NCBI RefSeq assembly: GCF_001665295.1
Contig: NZ_LZSE01000078.1
Coordinates: forward strand, 124,001 to 188,000
Origin: Mycobacterium sp. 1554424.7
GTDB lineage: Bacteria; Actinomycetota; Actinomycetes; Mycobacteriales; Mycobacteriaceae
Reading direction: 5' to 3'
Length of the DNA: 64,000 nucleotides
In this document: positions 24,110 through 33,734 of the stretch, piece by piece
How the letters are laid out: each line of letters starts with the position of its first letter
Numbering within the stretch: position 1 is the stretch's first letter
Notes under the pieces: model-generated
The model's database searches: none
What the model was told of the DNA's origin: nothing
What the model saw: only the letters and a program-made list of their open reading frames with translations
Program-made: the position numbers and the translations under genes

Positions 24110-24466
24110 TCACTGCTCGGCCTGTTCGTCGACAACGTCGTACAGCGAGTCGCCATCTTCGGGCGCACCGTCGATCTGGCCGCGGTGGGCGCGCCCGGGA
24201 CCACCCTCGCCGTTCGCGTCGGCCGCGGAGATTGCTTCGGCGGAAACGTCCGGCTCTTCCTCGGCCAGCCGGTCGTCGAGGGATTCGCCCTCCCGCTCTT
24301 CGCGCGCCGTCATCCCGAATCGGTTGGCTTCGCTCCAGCCCTCGGGTGGGTCGACGACGATGTCGCCGTCGTCGTTGCGCAGCTCGTCGGAGTCGGTGCC
24401 CTCGCTCGGGTTGAGGGTGTCGCCGGGACCGCCCTCCTCGGCAAAGTCGCCGTTGTCGATAGCCAT
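24110..24466 (-). CDS. Acidic DUF5709-like mycobacterial protein
   Basis: A 118-residue, strongly acidic protein (MAIDNGDFAEEGGPGDTLN, then DPPEGWSEANRFG, TAREEREGESLDDRLAEEEP). The last motif is typical of the actinobacterial DUF5709 family, which has no known function. It has no membrane segment and is probably partly disordered. ATG 24466 is preferred over longer in-frame starts whose residues are Arg-rich and unlike the family. It converges with the TetR gene. Confidence 0.75.
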   Translation of the reverse strand: MAIDNGDFAEEGGPGDTLNPSEGTDSDELRNDDGDIVVDPPEGWSEANRFGMTAREEREGESLDDRLAEEEPDVSAEAISAADANGEGGPGRAHRGQIDGAPEDGDSLYDVVDEQAEQ

Positions 24467-24587
24467 ACGAGTCGGTTGCCCCCGTCCCCGGCGATTAAAC
24501 TTTCTCAATTCCCGACCTGACCAACCCCGCAGGCGCATACGCTGCGATCGTCCCGGGCAACTTCACCTAGCGAGAGAGTCTCGGCGC

Positions 24588-24947
24588 ATGTTCTTCGGTG
24601 CATCTCCGGTCGCAGCGGCCATCTTGGCTGGGTCGGTGATCGGCGGGATCGGGTTTGCGGCGCCGGCCCGCGCCGACGGGGCCGACGACTCCTTCCTCCA
24701 GGCCCTCGATGGCAACGGCATCCAGTACGGGTCCGTCGACAACGCGATGTTCGTGGCCAGGGCCTACGTGTGTGACCAGCTCGCCGCCAACCCGGCCGAA
24801 CCGATGAACGACGTCGTTGCCGGCGTGGCCGGTTACACCAACTGGTCCAACGCCGACAGCGCGTTCTTCACCACGTCGGCCATCACCGCATACTGCCCGC
24901 AGTACCAGTACATGGCCAGTGGGCCGACCAACATACCGATTTCTTAG
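24588..24947 (+). CDS. Secreted DUF732 protein
   Basis: 119 residues. The N-terminus is a signal peptide (hydrophobic AAAILAGSVIGGIGFAA, then an APARA cleavage site at about residue 29). The mature part has the DUF732 pattern DDSFLQALDGNGIQYG, then AYVCDQLAANP and ITAYCPQYQY, with two Cys that could form a disulfide. DUF732 proteins are small exported mycobacterial proteins of unknown function. ATG 24588 fits the signal-peptide length. Confidence 0.85.
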   Translation: MFFGASPVAAAILAGSVIGGIGFAAPARADGADDSFLQALDGNGIQYGSVDNAMFVARAYVCDQLAANPAEPMNDVVAGVAGYTNWSNADSAFFTTSAITAYCPQYQYMASGPTNIPIS

Positions 24948-24955
24948 GCCTTGCC

Positions 24956-25561
24956 CTACCGGGGGTTGCGCCACATCGCCCACAGCGTCGGTCCGCCGTC
25001 GGGCAACTTGATCTCACGGGTGACGGCGAACCCGAAACGTTCGTAGTACGGCACGTTTTCGGGCTTGCTCGACTCGAGGTACGCCGGGCAGTATTCGGCA
25101 TCGCAGCGGTCCAGCCGGGAGCGCATCAAGGCCTGGCCGAAGCCTTGGCCGCGGACCGTCGGGTCGCTCCCGAGCACGGCGAGGTACCAGTGCGGTTCTT
25201 CGGGATGTTCCCGTTTCATGAGTTCCTGCACCGTGCGCGCCCTCGCCGAACGCAGGCCGAACACCCGGATGAAGCTCGGCATCATCGCGAGCTCTTGCCG
25301 CCGCGAATGCTGCCACCCATTCGGCGGATCCCACAGGGCCGCGGCACCGACGCCCGGTCCGTCGCAGGCCACCTCCACGCCGCCGCCGGCCAGATGGTGG
25401 CGGCGCGTCAACGTCGCGAACAGGCGGACCAGCTGAGCCGGTCGTGCGTCGTCGTCGGGCAGCATCCACACGGTCACCGGGTCGTCGTAGAACGCCCGGG
25501 CCAGCGTGCCTGACAGCTCGCGGACATCGGCTTTGCGCGCCGGGCGCGCCTGCGGGGCCAC
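24956..25561 (-). CDS. GNAT-family N-acetyltransferase (Rv0133-like)
   Basis: A 201-residue GNAT enzyme, the same length as Rv0133. The acetyl-CoA motif A is WYLAVLGSDPTVRGQGFGQA near residues 128-147, followed by AYLESSKPENVPYYERFGF. Start GTG 25561. The acceptor is unknown. It is divergent from fgd2, as in M. tuberculosis. Confidence 0.93.
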   Translation of the reverse strand: MAPQARPARKADVRELSGTLARAFYDDPVTVWMLPDDDARPAQLVRLFATLTRRHHLAGGGVEVACDGPGVGAAALWDPPNGWQHSRRQELAMMPSFIRVFGLRSARARTVQELMKREHPEEPHWYLAVLGSDPTVRGQGFGQALMRSRLDRCDAEYCPAYLESSKPENVPYYERFGFAVTREIKLPDGGPTLWAMWRNPR

Positions 25562-25612
25562 GTCAGCCAGGCTAGTGGGTGTGACGAGCCGCGGGAGGGG
25601 TATGCCGGTCCG

Positions 25613-26710
25613 GTGACCGGGATCTCGCGGCGGACGTTCGGGCGGGTGGCCGCCGGCGCGGGCATGCTCGGCACGGTCGGGCTAGCGTCGGCCTGCGGGA
25701 AACCGGGGACCGAGCACGGCACATCGACCGGTCCCCCGCCGCCCGCGGGTAAGGGCGTGGGCGTGGTGCTCTCGCACGAGCAGTTCCGCACCGACCAGCT
25801 GGTCGCGCACGCCCAGGCGGCCGAGCAAGCCGGCTTTGGGTACGTGTGGGCAAGCGATCACATCCAGCCGTGGCAGGACGACGAGGGCCACTCGATGTTT
25901 CCGTGGCTGACCCTGGGCCTGGTCGGCAGTGCCACCAGCCGTATCTCGTTCGGCACCGGGGTGACCTGCCCGACCTATCGCTATCACCCCGCCACCGTGG
26001 CCCAGGCGTTCGCCTCGTTGGCAATCCTCAACCCGGGACGGGTGTTTCTTGGCCTGGGCACCGGCGAGCGGCTCAACGAACAGGCCACCACCAACGCGTT
26101 CGGCAACTACGCCGAACGCCATGACCGGCTCATCGAGGCGATCGGGCTGATCCGCCAGCTGTGGAGCGGTTCGCGAATCTCCTTCGCGGGCCGCTATTTT
26201 CAGACCAACGCTCTGAAGCTCTACGACACGCCGGGTACCCCACCACCGATTTTCGTCGCCGCGGGTGGGCCCAAGAGCGCGAAGCTGGCCGGTCAGTACG
26301 GCGACGGCTGGATCACCCAGGCCCACAACGTCACCGACCCCAAGTTGGTGGCCGCGTTCGCCGCCGGGGCGCAGGCCGCCGGGCGCGACGCCGCCAATCT
26401 GGGTAAGCGCGCCGAACTCTTCGCCGTCGTCGGCAACAACGACGAGGCCGCGCGCGCCGCCGCCCTGTGGCGCTTCACCGCCGGGGCCGTCGACCAGCCC
26501 GATCCCGTCGAGATCCAACGCGCCGCGCAGTCCAATCCCATCGACAAGGTGCTCGCGAACTGGGCGATCGGCACCGATCCGGCAACTCACGTCGACAGGG
26601 TGCAAAAGGTTCTCGACGCCGGCGCGATTCCCTTTCTGCACTTCCCCCAGGACGACCCCATCGCCGCGATCAACTTCTACCGCGGCAACGTCCTGCCTAA
26701 GCTGCGCTGA
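25613..26710 (+). CDS. fgd2: F420-dependent hydroxymycolic acid dehydrogenase Fgd2 (exported)
   Basis: A 365-residue LLM-fold enzyme matching Rv0132c almost throughout. The N-terminus has a twin-arginine motif (SRRTFGR) and a lipobox-like LASAC with Cys28, so it is probably exported by Tat and lipid-anchored. Core motifs are GYVWASDHIQPWQDDEG and NPGRVFLGLGTGERLNEQ. Rv0132c was reported to oxidise hydroxymycolic to ketomycolic acids with F420. Start GTG 25613; GGGAGGGG lies about 15 bases upstream, slightly far. Mature residues near the lipobox diverge from M. tuberculosis while the enzyme core is conserved. Confidence 0.95.
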   Translation: MTGISRRTFGRVAAGAGMLGTVGLASACGKPGTEHGTSTGPPPPAGKGVGVVLSHEQFRTDQLVAHAQAAEQAGFGYVWASDHIQPWQDDEGHSMFPWLTLGLVGSATSRISFGTGVTCPTYRYHPATVAQAFASLAILNPGRVFLGLGTGERLNEQATTNAFGNYAERHDRLIEAIGLIRQLWSGSRISFAGRYFQTNALKLYDTPGTPPPIFVAAGGPKSAKLAGQYGDGWITQAHNVTDPKLVAAFAAGAQAAGRDAANLGKRAELFAVVGNNDEAARAAALWRFTAGAVDQPDPVEIQRAAQSNPIDKVLANWAIGTDPATHVDRVQKVLDAGAIPFLHFPQDDPIAAINFYRGNVLPKLR

Positions 26711-26779
26711 AGGCGGCCCGGGTAGTTTCGGGCGACGGCGGGTACCCGAGGTGGTGCGGACAAGCCGCAACCGACCACC

Positions 26780-27478
26780 ATGGACCCTTCACACACAACC
26801 TCCAACCACCAGCTGGCCGTGCGCATGGCCGAGCTCGCCCGTGACATCTCCGCGCCCCGCGCGCTCGAGCAGGTGCTGGCCGACGTGACCGCCGCGGCGG
26901 TGGAGGTGATCCCGGGAGCCGACGTCGCGGGCGTGCTGCTCGTGAAAACGGGCGGGGACTTCGAGTCGCTGGCAGACACCGACGACCTCGCCGGACGGCT
27001 CGACAAGCTGCAACACGACTTCGGCGAAGGGCCCTGTGCCGACGCCGCCCTCAAGCAGACGATCGTGAGGACCGATGACCTCCGCGACGAGCCGCGCTGG
27101 CCCCGGTACGCGCCGGCGGCGGTGGAGCTCGGCGTGCTCAGCAGCCTGTCGTTCAAGCTCTACACCGCCGACCGGACGGCCGGCGCGCTGAACCTGTTCA
27201 GCTCCAAGGCCGGCGCGTGGGACACCGAGGCCGAAACCATCGGATCGGTGTTTGCCGCGCATGCGGCGGCGGCGATCATGGCCGGACGCCACGGGGAGCA
27301 GATGGAATCGGCGCTGTCGAGCCGCGACCGCATCGGTCAGGCCAAGGGCATCATCATGGAACGCTTCGGCGTCGACGACATGCGCGCCTTCGAGATGCTG
27401 CGGGCGCTCTCACAGGAGAGCCAAATGAAACTCGTCGACATTGCCGAACGGGTCGTCGAGACCCGCGGCGCCGACTGA
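26780..27478 (+). CDS. GAF-ANTAR domain antiterminator protein
   Basis: A 232-residue protein. A GAF domain spans about residues 20-165 (VIPGADVAGVLLVKTGG, DFGEGPCADAALKQ). A C-terminal ANTAR domain covers about 175-230 (DRIGQAKGIIMERFGVDDMR, LRALSQESQMKLVDIAERVV). ANTAR domains bind paired RNA hairpins and prevent transcription termination, with the GAF domain as sensor. The gene lies between fgd2 and fadE1. The target RNA is unknown, and I found no obvious twin-hexaloop hairpins next to it. Confidence 0.9.
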   Translation: MDPSHTTSNHQLAVRMAELARDISAPRALEQVLADVTAAAVEVIPGADVAGVLLVKTGGDFESLADTDDLAGRLDKLQHDFGEGPCADAALKQTIVRTDDLRDEPRWPRYAPAAVELGVLSSLSFKLYTADRTAGALNLFSSKAGAWDTEAETIGSVFAAHAAAAIMAGRHGEQMESALSSRDRIGQAKGIIMERFGVDDMRAFEMLRALSQESQMKLVDIAERVVETRGAD

Positions 27479-27558
27479 CCCTCGCCGCCGCGCTCTAGGA
27501 TGAGGTGGCCCTACTAACGAGTCCGGCGCGGCGCTGCGCCGGGGAACGGTTGGCCACG

Positions 27559-28854
27559 GTGTGGGACTTCGAAACGGACCCGGAATACCAGGCGAAGCTG
27601 GACTGGGTCGAGAAATTCATGACGGACGAACTCGAACCGCTCGATCTCGTCGCGCTCGATGCGTATGACAAGAAGAACGCCGAGGTCATGGCGATCCTGC
27701 GGCCGCTGCAGCAGCAGGTGAAGGACCAGGGACTGTGGGCCGCGCATCTGCGGCCCGAGCTCGGCGGTCAGGGCTTCGGCCAGGTGAAGCTCGCGCTGCT
27801 CAACGAGCTCCTCGGGCGCTCGCGTTGGGCGCCATCGGTCTTCGGCTGCCAGGCGCCCGACTCGGGCAACGCCGAGATTCTCGCGCTGTTCGGCACCGAG
27901 GAACAGAAGGCGCGCTACCTACAGCCGCTGCTCGACGGCGAGATCACCTCGTGCTATTCGATGACCGAACCGCAGGGCGGATCCGATCCCGGGATGTTCG
28001 TGACGACCGCGTCCCGCGACGGTGACGACTGGGTCATCAACGGCGAAAAGTGGTTTTCCAGCAACGCCAGGCACGCATCGTTCTTCATCGTCATGGCGGT
28101 CACCAAGCCCGACGCCCGCACCTACGACAAGATGTCGCTGTTCATCGTCCCGGGCGAGACGCCGGGTATCGAGATCATCCGCAACGTCGCGGTCGGGGGC
28201 GAGTCGGGAAAGCACGGCTCGCACGGCTACGTCCGCTACAACGACGTGCGGGTGCCGGCCGATCACGTGCTGGGCGGCGAGGGTCAGGCGTTCATGATCG
28301 CGCAGACCCGGCTCGGCGGCGGCCGCATCCACCATGCGATGCGCACGATCGCATTGGCGCGCAAGGCATTCGACATGATGTGCGAGCGCGCCGTGTCGCG
28401 CAAGACCCGGCATGGCCATCTGTCCGACTTCCAGATGACCCAGGAGAAGATCGCCGACAGCTGGATTCAGATCGAGCAGTTCCGGCTGCTGGTGCTGCGC
28501 ACCGCGTGGCTGATCGACAAGCACCACGACTACCAGAAAGTGCGCCGAGACATCGCAGCGGTGAAGGTCGCCATGCCGCAGGTGCTGCACGACGTCGCGC
28601 AACGGGCCATGCACCTGCACGGCGCGCTCGGCGTCTCCGACGAGATGCCCTTCGTCAAGATGATGGTGGCCGCCGAGTCACTGGGCATCGCCGACGGCGC
28701 CACCGAGCTGCACAAGATGACGGTCGCCCGGCGCACGCTGCGCGAATACCAGCCCGTAACAACGCCTTTCCCGTCGGCGCACATACCGACCCGGCGCGCC
28801 GAAGCCCAGGCGAAGCTGGCCGAGCGCCTGGAACACGCGATCGCCGAGTTCTGA
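27559..28854 (+). CDS. fadE1: Acyl-CoA dehydrogenase FadE1
   Basis: About 431 residues from GTG 27559, the start that best matches M. tuberculosis FadE1 (Rv0131c), MWDFETDPxYQAKLDW. The frame also has TTG 27550 and earlier codons. Acyl-CoA dehydrogenase signatures include CYSMTEPQGGSDPGMF near residue 138 and TRLGGGRIHHAMRTIALARK. It introduces an alpha-beta double bond in an acyl-CoA using FAD, feeding electron-transfer flavoprotein. Substrate length is unknown. It faces htdZ across a repeat-rich gap. Confidence 0.94.
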   Translation: MWDFETDPEYQAKLDWVEKFMTDELEPLDLVALDAYDKKNAEVMAILRPLQQQVKDQGLWAAHLRPELGGQGFGQVKLALLNELLGRSRWAPSVFGCQAPDSGNAEILALFGTEEQKARYLQPLLDGEITSCYSMTEPQGGSDPGMFVTTASRDGDDWVINGEKWFSSNARHASFFIVMAVTKPDARTYDKMSLFIVPGETPGIEIIRNVAVGGESGKHGSHGYVRYNDVRVPADHVLGGEGQAFMIAQTRLGGGRIHHAMRTIALARKAFDMMCERAVSRKTRHGHLSDFQMTQEKIADSWIQIEQFRLLVLRTAWLIDKHHDYQKVRRDIAAVKVAMPQVLHDVAQRAMHLHGALGVSDEMPFVKMMVAAESLGIADGATELHKMTVARRTLREYQPVTTPFPSAHIPTRRAEAQAKLAERLEHAIAEF

Positions 28855-28867
28855 GGCCCGTCGCAGC

Positions 28868-29050
28868 GCTCGGCCCGCCCCGGCGTTTCGCGACACTTAC
28901 ATCAGTGCGACCACACGCCGGCACGAATGTGCGTGGCTGCAGTTTCGCGGAAGGGCGGTTCGCTCGGCCCGCCCCGGGGTTTCGCGACACTTACATCACG
29001 CACACGACACGCCGAAAAACGCCGCAATAGTTTAAGTTTCGTGGCAGCGC
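28868..29050. repeat. Tandem duplication holding copies of the 60-bp dispersed repeat
   Basis: The 21-bp stretch beginning GCTCGGCCCGCCCCGG and running into GTTTCGCGACACTTACATCA occurs at 28868 and again at 28962, a 94-bp period. The first unit carries a diverged copy of the repeat (CACACGCCGGCACG to GCAGTTTCGCGG). The second carries a full copy at 28983-29042 (ACGCCGAAAAACG to AGTTTAAGTTTCGT). The unit sits between the convergent ends of fadE1 and htdZ. Confidence 0.75.
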
Positions 29051-29065
29051 ATCGCTCGCCAACTT

Positions 29066-29521
29066 TCAGGAGACGTAGCGGACGATGCTTTCGGCCACGC
29101 ACGCCGGCTTGGGGGAACCCTCGATCTCGACGGTTGTCGACACCACCGCCTGCACGGCTCCGTTCCCGACGTCCTCGACACCGACCAACGAGCTCGTCGC
29201 GCGAACCCGCGAGCCGACGGGCACCGGCGCGGGGAAGCGAACCTTGTTGAGGCCGTAGTTGATTGCCAGTTTGATGCCGTTGACGGTGTACATCTGGTGC
29301 TGCAGCCGCGGCAGTAACGACAGGGTCATGTAGCCGTGGGCGATGGTCGTGCCGAACGGACCCTTGGCCGCCCGTTCCGGGTCGACGTGGATCCACTGGT
29401 GATCGCCGGTCGCGTCCGCGAACAGGTTGACGTCTTCCTGGGTGATGGTCACCCAGTCGCTCTGCCCGATCTGTTCGCCGGTGGCGGCGGCGAGATCGGC
29501 CACTGAATCGAAGGTGCGCAT
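29066..29521 (-). CDS. htdZ: (R)-specific enoyl/3-hydroxyacyl-thioester dehydratase HtdZ
   Basis: A 151-residue single hot-dog-fold MaoC-type hydratase, the same as Rv0130. The catalytic pair is at the published positions D40 and H45 in ADATGDHQWIHVDP. FGTTIAHGYMTLSLLP follows. It hydrates trans-2-enoyl-CoA to (R)-3-hydroxyacyl-CoA. GAGGAGG lies 5 bases before the ATG. Confidence 0.95.
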   Translation of the reverse strand: MRTFDSVADLAAATGEQIGQSDWVTITQEDVNLFADATGDHQWIHVDPERAAKGPFGTTIAHGYMTLSLLPRLQHQMYTVNGIKLAINYGLNKVRFPAPVPVGSRVRATSSLVGVEDVGNGAVQAVVSTTVEIEGSPKPACVAESIVRYVS

Positions 29522-29615
29522 TGGTCCTCCTCAGGGTGCTGACGATGCCCGCATGCACCCTATCGGAGCCGATCATGGCCGTTTCGCGCGACGCTGCGCG
29601 GGAAACCTGCTTCGC

Positions 29616-29783
29616 ATGCCGGAAAACAAGGGCCACAGAGCCGAGGAAGATGTAGAGCCCGAAGTGCACGAGGCCCGATCGCGGGACGCCGAAAACGACG
29701 GGTCCTACGTGGGTGCCGCGGGTTCCGACGACAGTTTCGATGCCGGCGAGACGGGCGCCGAGGCGCGCAGCCAACGGGGCTAG
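29616..29783 (+). CDS. Small acidic hypothetical protein
   Basis: A 55-residue, very hydrophilic and acidic ORF (MPENKGHRAEEDVEPEVHEA, ending AEARSQRG). It lies 14 bp before the metallophosphoesterase gene on the same strand. The composition is unlike a random reverse-frame ORF in GC-rich DNA. There is no convincing ribosome-binding site. I do not recognise a family, and no function is proposed. Confidence 0.5.
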   Translation: MPENKGHRAEEDVEPEVHEARSRDAENDGSYVGAAGSDDSFDAGETGAEARSQRG

Positions 29784-29797
29784 CGCAAGATGGCGGC

Positions 29798-30295
29798 GTG
29801 AGGCTGCTGCTGATTGCCGATACGCACGTGCCGCGGCGCGCCCGCGACCTGCCCGCGCGGGTGTGGGACGAGGTCGCCCGCGCCGACGTCGTAGTGCATG
29901 CCGGCGACTGGGTCTCGCTCGAATTGCTCGACGCGCTTCAAACCCGGGCCGCGCGGCTGGTCGCGTGCTGGGGAAACAACGACGGGCCCGCGTTGCGGGC
30001 GCGCCTACCCGAACGCGCCGACGCCACGCTAGGCGGGCTGCGCCTGACCGTGGTCCACGAGACCGGCGGCGCGGCCGGGCGGGACGCGCGCATGTCGCGC
30101 CTCTACCCGGACCGCGACGTGCTGGTGTTCGGCCACAGCCACATTCCGTGGGACACGACGACGGAAACCGGATTGCGCCTGCTCAATCCAGGTTCGCCGA
30201 CGGACCGTCGCCGGCAACCGTTCTGCAGCTACATGACCGCCGACGCGCACGACGGGAAGCTGACGGACGTGGTCCTGCATTCGCTCGACAAGTAG
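29798..30295 (+). CDS. YfcE/MJ0936-type metallophosphoesterase
   Basis: A 165-residue calcineurin-like phosphoesterase of the short YfcE type. Metal-binding motifs are in order: DTH (residues 8-10), GDW near 36, GNND near 60, a single-His motif VVHETGG near 87, and GHSH near 110. These proteins hydrolyse phosphodiesters with Mn or Fe; the substrate is unknown. Start GTG 29798. It lies in the insertion between htdZ and fbpC. Confidence 0.9.
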   Translation: MRLLLIADTHVPRRARDLPARVWDEVARADVVVHAGDWVSLELLDALQTRAARLVACWGNNDGPALRARLPERADATLGGLRLTVVHETGGAAGRDARMSRLYPDRDVLVFGHSHIPWDTTTETGLRLLNPGSPTDRRRQPFCSYMTADAHDGKLTDVVLHSLDK

Positions 30296-30331
30296 CTGGG
30301 AGCTAGCCCGCACACAGCTTGCACCCATATT

Positions 30332-30350
30332 TAGCTCGTAAACAGAGCTA
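30332..30350. promoter_or_regulatory. MarR operator: TAGCTC-N7-GAGCTA
   Basis: A perfect 6-bp inverted repeat, TAGCTC and GAGCTA around GTAAACA, ends one base before the MarR ATG at 30352. This placement suits autorepression of the marR-ABC operon. Confidence 0.65.
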
Positions 30351-30351
30351 T

Positions 30352-30813
30352 ATGGCCGCAGTAAAGTCCAGCACCGATGTGGTCGCCGAGGTGTTCGGCG
30401 TCGTCGGCAGGTTTCGCCGGCAACTTCGCCGGTCAGCCGGTCGCGGGCTCGATTCCGCGCGGCTGTCCGAGGCGCAGGCGGAACTGTTGTGGCTGGTCGG
30501 ACGGCGACCGGGGATATCGGTCAGTGCCGCCGCGGCAGAGCTCGGGCTCGTGCCCAACACGGCATCCACCCTGGTCTCCAAGCTGGCCGGCAAAGGCCTG
30601 CTCATCCGGAGCGTCGGCGAGTCGGACCGCCGCGTCGGCCAGCTTCGGCTCGCCGAGCCCACCCAGCAACTCGTCGACGCGTCTCGGGCCGCGCGACGGG
30701 CGTTGCTTTCCGAGGTGCTCGACGAACTCGACGACGAGCAAATCGAATCCCTGACAAAGGGATTGGAGGTACTTGCCACAATGACCCGACTATTGCAGGA
30801 GCGGCGATCATGA
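30352..30813 (+). CDS. MarR-family regulator of the ABC exporter operon
   Basis: A 153-residue winged-helix MarR protein. The DNA-binding region is SEAQAELLWLVGRRPGISVS, AAAELGLVPNTASTLVSKLA and the wing GKGLLIRSVGESDRRVGQLR. ATG 30352 follows the palindrome directly, so the transcript may be leaderless. It overlaps the ABC ATPase gene by ATGA. It probably senses a toxic compound that the transporter exports. Confidence 0.9.
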   Translation: MAAVKSSTDVVAEVFGVVGRFRRQLRRSAGRGLDSARLSEAQAELLWLVGRRPGISVSAAAAELGLVPNTASTLVSKLAGKGLLIRSVGESDRRVGQLRLAEPTQQLVDASRAARRALLSEVLDELDDEQIESLTKGLEVLATMTRLLQERRS

Positions 30814-31631
30814 GCGAACGACTGCCGATGGCGATCGACTGCCGGAACCTGATCTACCGCTACGGCCAGTTCACCGCGGTCGACGACGTGACGTTGCAGG
30901 TGCGGCCGGGCGAGACCATGGGCCTGCTCGGGCCCAATGGCGCGGGCAAGACCACGCTGGTCCGCATGCTCACCACGTTGACACCGGTGCAGCAGGGCGA
31001 GTTGCGCATCTTCGGCATGGACGCCCGCGACCAGACCATCGACATCCGCAGCAACATCGGCTATGTGCCACAACAACTTTCCGTCGAGCCCGCCCTGACC
31101 GGGCGGCAGAACGTGCAGTGGTTCGCGCGGCTGTACGGCGTGCCGCGCTCGTGCCGGGCCGAGCGGGTGGAACAGGCGCTGGGCGCCATGGAGCTGCTCG
31201 ACGTGGCCGACCGGCGGGCGGGGGCCTACTCCGGCGGCATGGTGCGCCGCCTGGAAGTGGCGCAGGCGCTGGTCAACCGCCCGTCGCTGCTGGTGCTCGA
31301 CGAGCCGACGGTCGGGCTGGATCCGATCGCCCGGGACGGCGTCTGGCAGCAGGTGCGCGGCATGCAGGCCCAGTTCGGCATGACGGTGCTGCTCACCACC
31401 CACTACATGGAAGAGGCCGACGCGTTGTGTGACCGAGTCGCGCTGATGCACCGCGGTCAATTGCGGGCGGTGGGCACGCCCGCGAAGCTGAAATCGACCG
31501 TCTCACCCCACGCCACGCTCGAGGACGTGTTCCGCCACTACGCGGCCGAGGAGTTGTCCGCCCGAACGGAATCGTCCGGTTCGTTCCGTGAGATCCGTTC
31601 CAGCAGAAAGGTTGCCAGCCGTGCCAGTTGA
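30810..31631 (+). CDS. ABC transporter ATP-binding protein (DrrA-type)
   Basis: A 273-residue ABC ATPase. Walker A is GPNGAGKTT near residue 42, the Q-loop is YVPQQLS, the signature is YSGGMVRRLEVAQAL near residue 138, Walker B is LLVLDEPTVGLDP near 161, and the H-loop is LTTHYMEEADALCD. The form is that of DrrA-like antibiotic exporters. It is translationally coupled to marR (ATGA) and overlaps the permease gene by 11 bp. The exported substrate is unknown. Confidence 0.94.
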   Translation: MSERLPMAIDCRNLIYRYGQFTAVDDVTLQVRPGETMGLLGPNGAGKTTLVRMLTTLTPVQQGELRIFGMDARDQTIDIRSNIGYVPQQLSVEPALTGRQNVQWFARLYGVPRSCRAERVEQALGAMELLDVADRRAGAYSGGMVRRLEVAQALVNRPSLLVLDEPTVGLDPIARDGVWQQVRGMQAQFGMTVLLTTHYMEEADALCDRVALMHRGQLRAVGTPAKLKSTVSPHATLEDVFRHYAAEELSARTESSGSFREIRSSRKVASRAS

Positions 31632-32439
31632 TATCGCGCCCGCGGCCACCTTGGTTCGCGCGCCGCGCGGCCGGCAACGGGTCCAGGCCACGCTGGCGCG
31701 CGTCGGGGCGTTCGCGATTGTCGAACTGCAGAAGCTGCGGCACGACCGGACCGAGCTCGTCACCCGGATGGTCCAGCCGGCGCTGTGGCTGCTGATCTTC
31801 GGCACGACGTTTTCCAAGCTGCACGTCATCCACACCGGCTCGGTGTCCTATCTGGCGTTCCTGGCGCCGGGGATCATCGCGCAGTCGGCGCTGTTCATCT
31901 CGATTTTCTATGGCATACAGATCATTTGGGACCGCGACGCCGGCGTGCTGGCCAAGCTGATGGTGACTCCGGCCCCGGCGTCGGCGCTGATCACCGGCAA
32001 GGCGTTCGCGGCCGGAGTGCGCTCGGTCGCCCAGGTGGTCGGTGTGATGGCGCTGGCGTACGTGATGAACGTCGGCCTGACCGTGAATCCGCTGCGGATC
32101 CTGGCGGCGATGGCCACCGTGATGCTCGGCGCGGCGTTCTTCGCCTGCCTGTCGATGACGCTGGCCGGCCTGGTCCTCAGCCGCGATCGCCTGATGGGAA
32201 TCGGCCAGGCCATCACGATGCCGTTGTTCTTCGCGTCCAACGCGCTCTACCCCGTCGACGTGATGCCCGCATGGCTGCACGCGCTGAGCAAGGTCAACCC
32301 GCTCAGCTACGAGGTGGACGCGCTGCGGGCGTTGCTGATCGGCACCCCGTTCAACCCGGCCGACTTCGTCGTGCTGGTGGTGGCCGCGGTGATCGGGATC
32401 GCCACGGCTTCAACACTTTTGCGCCGGCTCGTCGCGTAG
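31621..32439 (+). CDS. ABC-2 type transporter permease (DrrB-type)
   Basis: A 272-residue permease with six hydrophobic segments in the ABC-2 arrangement. Examples are MVQPALWLLIFGTTF, YLAFLAPGIIAQSALFISIF, IIWDRDAGVLAKLMVTPAP and ITMPLFFASNALYPVDVMPA. GTG 31621 is used because AGAAAGG precedes it and the overlap with the ATPase is short. It pairs with the ATPase above as a complete drug or lipid exporter. Confidence 0.92.
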   Translation: MPVDIAPAATLVRAPRGRQRVQATLARVGAFAIVELQKLRHDRTELVTRMVQPALWLLIFGTTFSKLHVIHTGSVSYLAFLAPGIIAQSALFISIFYGIQIIWDRDAGVLAKLMVTPAPASALITGKAFAAGVRSVAQVVGVMALAYVMNVGLTVNPLRILAAMATVMLGAAFFACLSMTLAGLVLSRDRLMGIGQAITMPLFFASNALYPVDVMPAWLHALSKVNPLSYEVDALRALLIGTPFNPADFVVLVVAAVIGIATASTLLRRLVA

Positions 32440-32644
32440 CCCGCCGAATCGCAATAGTTGCGAGAGCCATTCGTGACCGGAATGTGACGATTCCTGGCCG
32501 ACTCCCAATCGTTAGCCAACCGCGATCCGCGCCCTCGGCCGCGACAGACGAATTACCCCCTGCCCCTGTGTTTCACTGCGCTGGCGAACAGATTCGACCG
32601 TAGCCGTGCGGCATCGAACAAGCGCTGAAAGTTGGGATGGGTAG

Positions 32645-33673
<1,029 letters not shown>

Positions 33674-33686
33674 TCCCCCAAAGCCG

Positions 33687-33734
33687 GCATCGGCAGTAGC
33701 GCACCGGTCAGCGCTGCTGCCGATGCTGTTTTTC
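33687..33734 (+). terminator. Rho-independent terminator of fbpC
   Basis: GCATCGGCAG (33687-33696) pairs perfectly with CTGCCGATGC (33717-33726). After a single mismatch, AGCGC pairs with GCGCT around an 8-nt loop. TGTTTTTCT follows directly. A strong stem plus U-tract is unusual in mycobacteria. The right arm and loop also encode the last codons of the convergent YoaK-like gene. Confidence 0.85.
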
